A stretch of 64,000 bases of DNA, taken from positions 9,089,984 through 9,153,983 of the forward strand of contig NC_092564.1 in the NCBI RefSeq assembly GCF_037975245.1. The letters are read 5' to 3'. The notes under the pieces were generated by a model, which did no database searches, was not told the origin of the DNA, and was given only the letters and a program-made list of their open reading frames with translations. The first letter of the stretch is position 1. Each line of letters opens with the position of its first letter. The DNA comes from Apostichopus japonicus. Taxonomy: Eukaryota > Echinodermata > Holothuroidea > Aspidochirotida > Stichopodidae. Of the stretch, positions 58,351-64,000 are shown one piece after another. Position numbers and translations under genes: made by a program.

Positions 58351-61300
58351 CTCTAAATATCTATTGCTCTAAATTTCAGCAACGGCACCTTGTGCCTGAT
58401 TTCCGAAGTTGTAAAGTGGGTCGAGGTGGGCATGGAAGTGGAGATGGGATGTAGATGGTAATGGATTAGGCTTCCCAAATCTTCAAGCCCACACCCACCC
58501 CAAACATGAGAAACGAATGAACTGGAAATATGTTTAATTCCTTAACCTTTACATTTTTTCTTCAACATTGCACCGTGGCATCGATTCCTGAAAACCTTAC
58601 GTCACTCCATATATTAAAAAACACAAACAGCATTGATAGATTTGTAATAGGTGATTTATCGCAGACAAAATTGTCTGCTTAACACTCTTTATGTGTTTAT
58701 AAATAATTTGGAGAACCTCTACCTTGGAACTCTGGTAGAATAATTCAGTCAGCCAACATTTTTAAGCTGATAATTTTCGACCTTTTTCTTCTCCCATATC
58801 ATAATTTTCGACCAGTATTTCCATCGAGATAGCGAAGGTCACGGTAACATGATAACCTATATCGTGTATTATGCACATGCATGTATGACGCATGTAATGT
58901 TATGATATGTGTATGCAATGCTAGAAATGTCGAAATCATACCATCATTATTAACGTGTTTTGTTTTCCTTACTGAAGAAGTATCTGAACCAAGAAATAGA
59001 GAAAAGGGAAGGCATTGCGGGTATTTGTATACGTTGTTCTAACTCCTCCCTTTTTGTGATTGAAATTTAGTAGTGGCGTACTGTAGTAAATTATACTATT
59101 TTACCACTAATTTATCAAATTAAAACAAGAACCCCAGCTGAGGCGATCTTAGTCAAAATCAACGGAATATTAATTTTATTATTATAAAAGAATGATTAAA
59201 TAGCGACAGTAGAGGAGGAAGAAATTAAACATCAGGGGCGTATCCAGGGGGGCGCAACAGGCGCGCGCCCCCCTATTGGCACCAAAAAAAAAAAAGTTTA
59301 GCCCCCCCCAAAAAAAAAAAAAAATGATGACGACCTTTATGTGAGATGTCGGTGATCGCTCAACCCCCCCCCCCTCCCGTATGCTTTATTTTTTGTTTGC
59401 CAAAAAAAGGTTCTGGCGAAGTTCGGCGGCATAATAGTTTTAGAAACATAGATGGTAATTGTGTTTGTATTATCACTATAAACACTAAATGACATGCCAG
59501 CCATACTAAATTGTGCATTTTGTGTCCATATTTACTGGAAATGTTGCTTATTATTAAGGTCGAAAAATGGATCACATATGGCCATGGGCGGCGATCCTGG
59601 GTGGAGGGGGGATATATCCCCCCATGAAAATGGGTGGAGGGGATGTAATGCACCATATCCCCCCCACCCACAAAATGCCAGGGATAAGAATATTTTCATG
59701 CCTACATTTATGCATCTTCGTTAATGTACGGCTCTTTTTTAGCTTCATTTCTCGCCTACCATAAACGCAGTGCGATCTTTTCAAATAAAGCGTCTTTATA
59801 AAGCAAAAATAGTTGACTGTAGGCTTCATTGGCCCTATAACAACAAAATGTATTATTGCGCCCACGGTATTGATATAGTACATATATGCACCCTCATAGT
59901 ATTCATATAGGCCCTATAGTAGGCCTACACATGTACATGTTCCCTCGAACAGCTGAGAATCTCATGTAACCAGGGTAATGCTTAATACACGTTTCACCTG
60001 GATGCCCTAGCGATCGGTACCTAGGAATGTAACTATGTGCAATTGTGTATTGCATGTGTATAGGCCTATAATAGCCTACATGAGGCCATTTTCTTCATCG
60101 AATAATATAACAGAGCTCTCGAAAATTCTAACGTTGCGCCTGAAACAAGATTGACAGGGGCAATTTTCCCAAAAAACACCCGAAATTAAAAAAAAAAAAG
60201 TATTTTGGATCCTGATTATGAGATATTTCGGACATGACATCCCCATTTTAAAGTTGGGTATATGCCGCTTGGAAACCTCGGGAAGTGCCATTTCCGGCCA
60301 TCTAGAGGGTTTGTTAATCCCAAAATGTTCTTGTACGCTTCGCGCCAACTCATGGTGGCGCTACGCTTAGATAGTCAACAAGGTCATATCCCCCCCCCCC
60401 ACTCGGAAGTACGGATCGCCGCCCATGCATATGACACCATTTTGCATTTCAGCCCTTCTTTGAAAGCAAAAATTGTACACCCCTCCCCTTAGACCCATCC
60501 CCCAGGATGGCGATCATTCATGCCTGGCGCCCCCCCCCCCTATTGGAAAATCCTGGATACGCCCCTGTGTTTTCACTTATTTAATTTCTCGGGCTATGAA
60601 CAGGAAAGAATGTCACATTCTAAACTATTCTGTGCTTTGTCTGTGTTTTGTTTTTATTCTTCCAATTCCCAACCGTACTGTTTGACTTTACAATCGCTGG
60701 CTTTCCTTGTTTTAAGTAATGCTTACAACCTCTGTTTGAGATTCTATATCACCAAAGTAAATCTCAGAATCAGAAAACTAAACATTTGTACGCATGAAAC
60801 GGATTGAACCTAAGACAAATGTCACTCCTTTTGTGAGTTACAATAAATATCAAAATAAAACAAAACTGTTAGCCAACTGCTTATCCACTAAGGAGCCTGT
60901 GTAAGAGAATGTGTAAAAGTAAGTGGGCCTGAATTTTCGATCCTATTGCAGGATCTTCTTCAGAGTCTGAATGACCAGTATAATAAGATAAATATGACAG
61001 GAAAAAAGGCTTGCCGGTATGTCGTGTAGCCTACCATCCAAGTTACAAATTATTTGAAAAGCCAGAATTAAATTATTTCAATAAATAGAAACCAATCCTC
61101 GTTTACTGAAGCAATGACGTTCTTTCTTTGTTTTCCCCCTTCAGCGAGAGGATGTGGTATGGCACTTAATGTCAACAGTAGTTTGATTCTTATATTTATG
61201 TTACGTCATTCTGCCACACACCTGCGCACGTCACATTTCTCCAAATACCTGCCACTGGATCACATGGTCTTCTTACACAAAGCTGTGGCCTGGCTCATCG

Positions 61301-63339
61301 GGTTCTTTGCCCTGGCGCATGCGGTCTCTCATCTCGTAAATGTTGGTATGAACTTACGTCGCTCCTTATGCACACATGTATTCTCACATCCAATGCACTC
61401 TTATATACTGTGAAACATGCCACCCCGGCCCCTATTGTTTTTTTACGAATTTAAAAGTCCCATACAGAAACTAGTATGATCAATCTTATCTAATTATTGT
61501 TCTCAAAGTTAGAGTGGTATAAGATGTACCTGCAGGGTAATATCACAAATTGGCATGATGTATTTATTGATTTATCACTCGATGTGTAAAATGTGAATTA
61601 AAATTTAAACACGACGCTTGCCTTGGTTCAGTACCTAACAACCATTTGAGGTCCACACCTGGCAAACTGCCAAAAAAGGTAGATCCTACCCTAAGTGTCA
61701 TACATTTTTTATAAGAAAAAGACCGACGACCCACTTTTTAAGGAGAGTTTTAAAATTCTTTGTCTTTCTTGACCCATAGTTAACAGTTGTTCATCGAATT
61801 GTACACCGTCCGCCATTTTGAGTCTCTGCTTTGTTGCCAAGGGTGACACTTATGGTTTATTCTCAACGACCGTCGCCTTTCTGAGTGGTTGGGTATTGCT
61901 GCTGATATTTCTGATCATGGCGATTACGTCATGTGGCTACATACGCCAAAGATACCATAAGGTACATGCACATATACTAGCGTGATGATTTACACACAGT
62001 CCTAATGAAAGAGAATTGAGCACGGTGAACATACATGTAATGACAAATAATGACGTAATGTTACATTTATCATGTATATAGTTTTAATTGTTACCTTCAG
62101 GAAGGATGAATACTCATACACATTAAAGGGATGTCTTGTTTGCTTGACGGTAACGTTGGCCAACATAACTTCGATGATATTACTTAGGGGCGGACCTAAT
62201 CGTGTAACGATAATTAATGCATACCATACTCACAATAGCGGCCTCTACCCGTAAAACCGTTGTTGTATTTCCCTACCATTGGGCAATGCCCTCCTCCTCC
62301 CCCCCCCCCTCCCCAACTTCATCGTCATTCATGGGATTTTTCACTTTCTGTTGGGGATGAATTAGATCACCCCTCTGTGCCCAGGACGCGTTTTCATAAG
62401 GTTCATATCCCTACCTTAATCAGCCCGAGGATATAAATGACTAAGAACATATTGATACTCTGACAAAATGATTGACAATAGTTAGAGTTGACTCATTCAA
62501 ATCACTAATGTCTTAAACATATGATATTTGATTACGTAATCGTTTTCAGATATTTAAGAGCACTCATCTTCTGTTCGTACCATTCCTGCTTATCTTACTG
62601 TTCCATGGAAGAAATGCCTGGAAGTGGCTCCTGATACCCGGACTACTCTTTATCTTTGAGAAAATCATCTCAAGTCGAATTGTAAAGAGACATCGTTACG
62701 GAGATACCTTCATACAAAGAGCAAATATTCTGCCGAATGGGGTAAGGAAGATTTTTGTTCTTCGCTAAAAAAAAGTATACAAATATCAACAAAAAATCTT
62801 TGAAGAGAAGCTACGGCTATCAAATGTACAAATAAGTTTACCATTTAAAGAAATTATGCATCATTGATAATATGCTCAATACTATGTGAAAATTTAAATT
62901 AATGGTATAAAATGGTCAACCATAAACCATTCTTTTCCGTTTGTGAAGATATCCTGCTCGTCTTGTAAATATCCCCACCCCCACCCCACCCCAGCGCTGA
63001 AGCTTGGATTTATGTATGTACTTTGTACGATTTATAATGGAGGTAAAATTAAAAAAAAATTATACTATCGTTCTACTCCATTTCATTAATTAACTTTCAA
63101 ATATCCATCGTGACACTTCTCCCCTCCGTTGCCCCTCGCCTACCCCCTTTCCTCATCTCCAAGTTCCGCTCCTACATTGAAGGGGTACTTTATTTTGTTT
63201 GGTCAGGTAGTTCATCTTGTCATCGAGAGACCTTCCAAGTTTAAGTTCCAGCCTGGTGATTACATTTATATGCAGATACCCGAGTTATCTAGTCACGAGT
63301 GGCATCCATTCACTATCTCAAGTGCTCCCGAAAATACCG
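51995..63339 (+). CDS. NOX5: NOX5-like NADPH oxidase, first eight exons (gene continues off the right edge)
   Basis: Calcium-type NADPH oxidase: a membrane flavocytochrome moving electrons from NADPH through FAD and two haems to oxygen. Exons: 51995-52090, 52845-53001, 54961-55174, 57989-58200, 61145-61345, 61780-61961, 62550-62741, 63207-63339. All join in phase (1,387 nt). Order: EF-hand-like N-terminus, first membrane helix (KIYSVLLIILVSLLAFLW), haem-binding helices (FLHKAVAW...LAHAVSHLVN), later helices (LLFVPFLLILLFHGRNAWKW), then the FAD-binding motif HEWHPFTISSAPE. The EF loops lack several calcium ligands. Intron 2 has a GC donor. The NADPH-binding half lies mainly beyond the window. 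Start Met 51995 is the first ATG in frame; an upstream exon is possible. Confidence 0.9.
52845..53001 (+). CDS. NOX5-like exon 2: EF-hand region, GC donor
   Basis: 157 nt after CCAATGCAG: DFVKTLFKGASSHDASEGSS..., then LQKIRFILEILDSG. It ends G|GCAAGT, a GC-AG intron, which joins in phase (1) to exon 3 as DSGGTG. Confidence 0.75.
53795..53847. repeat. (AT)n microsatellite in a NOX5-like intron
   Basis: About 53 bp; nothing else of note in this intron (53002-54960). Confidence 0.9.
54961..55174 (+). CDS. NOX5-like exon 3: EF-hands 3 and 4
   Basis: 214 nt after TTTTTTCTAG: GTGLLDEDTFQRALLIWMSS..., then VITIQELFDCLATNQEVLDHF. Donor TG|GTAAGA, phase 2. Loop DSGGTGLLDEDT lacks the terminal Glu. 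Loop GQSEDRVITIQE lacks the first Asp and the central Gly. Confidence 0.85.
55385..55519 (+). other. Possible cassette exon (unsupported phase)
   Basis: Acceptor TTGGTTATAG and donor AAG|GTACAT enclose a frame C-PTCKHKMLLKIPPSYLPSGH... in the phase expected after exon 3, but it exits in phase 0, which does not fit exon 4. Probably a by-chance frame or a non-productive exon. Confidence 0.15.
55630..55937. mobile_element. Small hAT-like element in a NOX5-like intron
   Basis: 308 bp with ends CAGTGGCGTAA and TCGCCACTG. The target duplication is not clear (flanks ggcaaggg / gataggga). Related by its CAGTGGCG terminus to 30324-30675 and 39271-39578. Confidence 0.6.
57989..58200 (+). CDS. NOX5-like exon 4: basic linker and first membrane helix
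   Basis: 212 nt after TATTTTCAG: HFRAGGGSPKRRRSLISRLT..., then RKIYSVLLIILVSLLAFLW and AWKYIEDGQL. Donor GTAAGT, phases 2/1. The Arg-rich stretch before helix 1 is like the polybasic region of NOX5. Confidence 0.85.
58262..58348. repeat. (TA)n microsatellite in a NOX5-like intron
   Basis: About 85 bp, just downstream of exon 4. Confidence 0.95.
59233..60567. mobile_element. hAT-like element in a NOX5-like intron, split by another
   Basis: Termini CAGGGGCGTATCCAGG and CCTGGATACGCCCCTG are perfect inverted repeats of 16 bp, related to 2589-4423. No clear target duplication. The element at 59583-60427 sits inside it. Confidence 0.7.
59583..60427. mobile_element. Inner hAT-like element (CATGGGCGGCGATCC ends)
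   Basis: Left CATGGGCGGCGATCC and right GGATCGCCGCCCATG are inverted. Flanking 8-bp repeats CATATGGC (59575-59582) and CATATGAC (60428-60435) match at 7 of 8. It contains the 'gcgccaact-tggtggcgct' module near 60338. A lone end of the same family is at about 32820. Confidence 0.75.
61145..61345 (+). CDS. NOX5-like exon 5: haem-binding helices
   Basis: 201 nt after CCCCTTCAG: ARGCGMALNVNSSLILIFML..., then YLPLDHMVFLHKAVAWLIGF and LAHAVSHLVN. The His of FLHK and the first His of HAVSH are placed like the haem ligands of NOX helix III. Donor GTATGA, phases 1/1. Confidence 0.9.
61780..61961 (+). CDS. NOX5-like exon 6: loop and next membrane helix
   Basis: 182 nt after GACCCATAG: VNSCSSNCTPSAILSLCFVA..., then GWVLLLIFLIMAITSCGYIR and QRYHK. 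Donor AAG|GTACAT, phases 1/0. Corresponds to 'GVALLLLLLLMFICSSSCIR' in NOX5. Confidence 0.85.
62550..62741 (+). CDS. NOX5-like exon 7: helices V-VI
   Basis: 192 nt after CGTTTTCAG: IFKSTHLLFVPFLLILLFHG..., then WKWLLIPGLLFIFEKIISSR and RANILPNG. It carries the second pair of haem-ligand His (THL... and FHG). Donor GTAAGG, phase 0/0. Confidence 0.9.
63207..63339 (+). CDS. NOX5-like exon 8: FAD-binding domain
   Basis: 133 nt after TTTGGTCAG: VVHLVIERPSKFKFQPGDYI..., then HEWHPFTISSAPENTG. HPFTIS is the flavin-binding motif of the ferredoxin-NADP reductase-like domain. Donor GTAAGT, exit phase 1. Confidence 0.92.
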
Positions 63340-63919
63340 GTAAGTGTAATGACGTTCTCGTCTGATAAAAGCCTTGTATGACGTATAATGTAAGATTGCA
63401 GCTCATGGTTTTAAAGGTTATCAGTTTAGCCAACATACTGAACATGCTCCAAAGTGCTAAAGGTTTCTTAAAATATAGTATCCATGAAAATAATCCTCCG
63501 AGATTGAGGAATCATCAAGTAGACAATAAGATAGTTCAGACAAGGAAAACGAGTGGCCATTAATGGCCATTAATGGCCATTACTTTGACTTTCTGGCATA
63601 TCGGGGAAGTACCGGTGACATTCAAAGAGTTCAACCAATAACATTAAGATGGGTGTTGTGTAGATTTTTCGTCGGTTGAGCAAACATCATCATCCCTTCG
63701 CTTGTACTTATACCATGAATCTATAAAGAATGTACCAATACTCATTTCCTGTTCTTGAGTTGACGTGAAAATATCTAAATGTTTAAAGCTTCTCAATTCA
63801 GACGGTTATCTGATGTGTCTTTACTCTTATTAAACTATCTGTAAACATGACGTGGGAGGAGGAGATGGAGGGGTCCGACTTCACGGACTATCATGCAAAC
63901 GTCACTTGGCAATGCGAGG

Positions 63920-64000
63920 ATATGTATATATTTGGCATGCCCAGTCGGACGGAAAAATAATATCTGTTAACGGCCCTGTAGGAACATACCGTATAAACTA
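63920..64000 (+). CDS. Possible next NOX5-like exon (GKIISVNGPVGT)
   Basis: In one frame the last 80 bases read ...GKIISVNGPVGTYRIN, similar to the '(D)GPYGTP' dehydrogenase motif that follows the FAD domain in NOX5. The acceptor site could not be fixed, and the window ends before the donor. Confidence 0.35.

Overview
This is a piece of animal nuclear DNA: interrupted genes with GT-AG introns, long AT microsatellites, non-LTR retrotransposon debris, tRNA-like SINEs and many cut-and-paste transposon ends. The gene families (a GalNAc4S-6ST/CHST15-like sulfotransferase array and a NOX5-like NADPH oxidase), the low GC content and the frequent 'taggcctac' words fit an invertebrate deuterostome. 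An echinoderm, perhaps a sea cucumber, is my best guess; this is an inference.

Layout. (1) 1-6,050: 5' part of a first sulfotransferase unit on the minus strand. Only coding exon 1 (1998-2348) and its leader are inside the window; the rest lies off the left edge. (2) 6,095-15,520: a degenerate CR1/L2-type LINE on the minus strand, split by a 4.4-kb hAT-like element that holds a third element with two inverted minisatellite arrays; a long AT tract follows. (3) 15,523-15,807: an orphan, GC-richer open frame. (4) About 16,050-30,760: a second unit with a complete seven-exon gene, 'paralog A' (27103 to 17535, minus). (5) 30,977-33,120: a fragment of a further sulfotransferase exon, microsatellites and unassigned DNA. 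(6) About 33,180-44,110: a third unit with a complete gene, 'paralog B' (42671 to 34789, minus). (7) 44,280-51,990: microsatellites, tandem repeats, SINE pieces and unassigned intergenic DNA. (8) 51,995 to the right edge: eight confident exons of a NOX5-like gene on the plus strand, continuing past the window.

The sulfotransferase exons splice in phase throughout: 1,329 nt and 442 aa for A, 1,341 nt and 446 aa for B. The first unit and A's 5' half are nearly identical, so that duplication is recent; B is more diverged. Because the three units are aligned paralogs, they act as filled/empty-site controls for transposons. At least three hAT-like insertions can be seen with target duplications next to an uninterrupted paralog. 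Tandem repeats inside the units differ in copy number.

The sulfotransferases would be Golgi, PAPS-dependent enzymes acting on sulfated glycosaminoglycans. The NOX5-like protein is a membrane flavocytochrome producing superoxide, with an EF-hand N-terminus whose calcium loops look degenerate. The two families are divergently oriented neighbours with no evident functional link. I found no convincing new defence-like or enzymatic system. The strongest unusual items are the aligned duplication/insertion record, the nested transposon with inverted minisatellite arms, a hairpin module shared by several transposon ends, a possible uORF that stops on the main start codon in two paralogs, and the orphan ORF at 15.5 kb.
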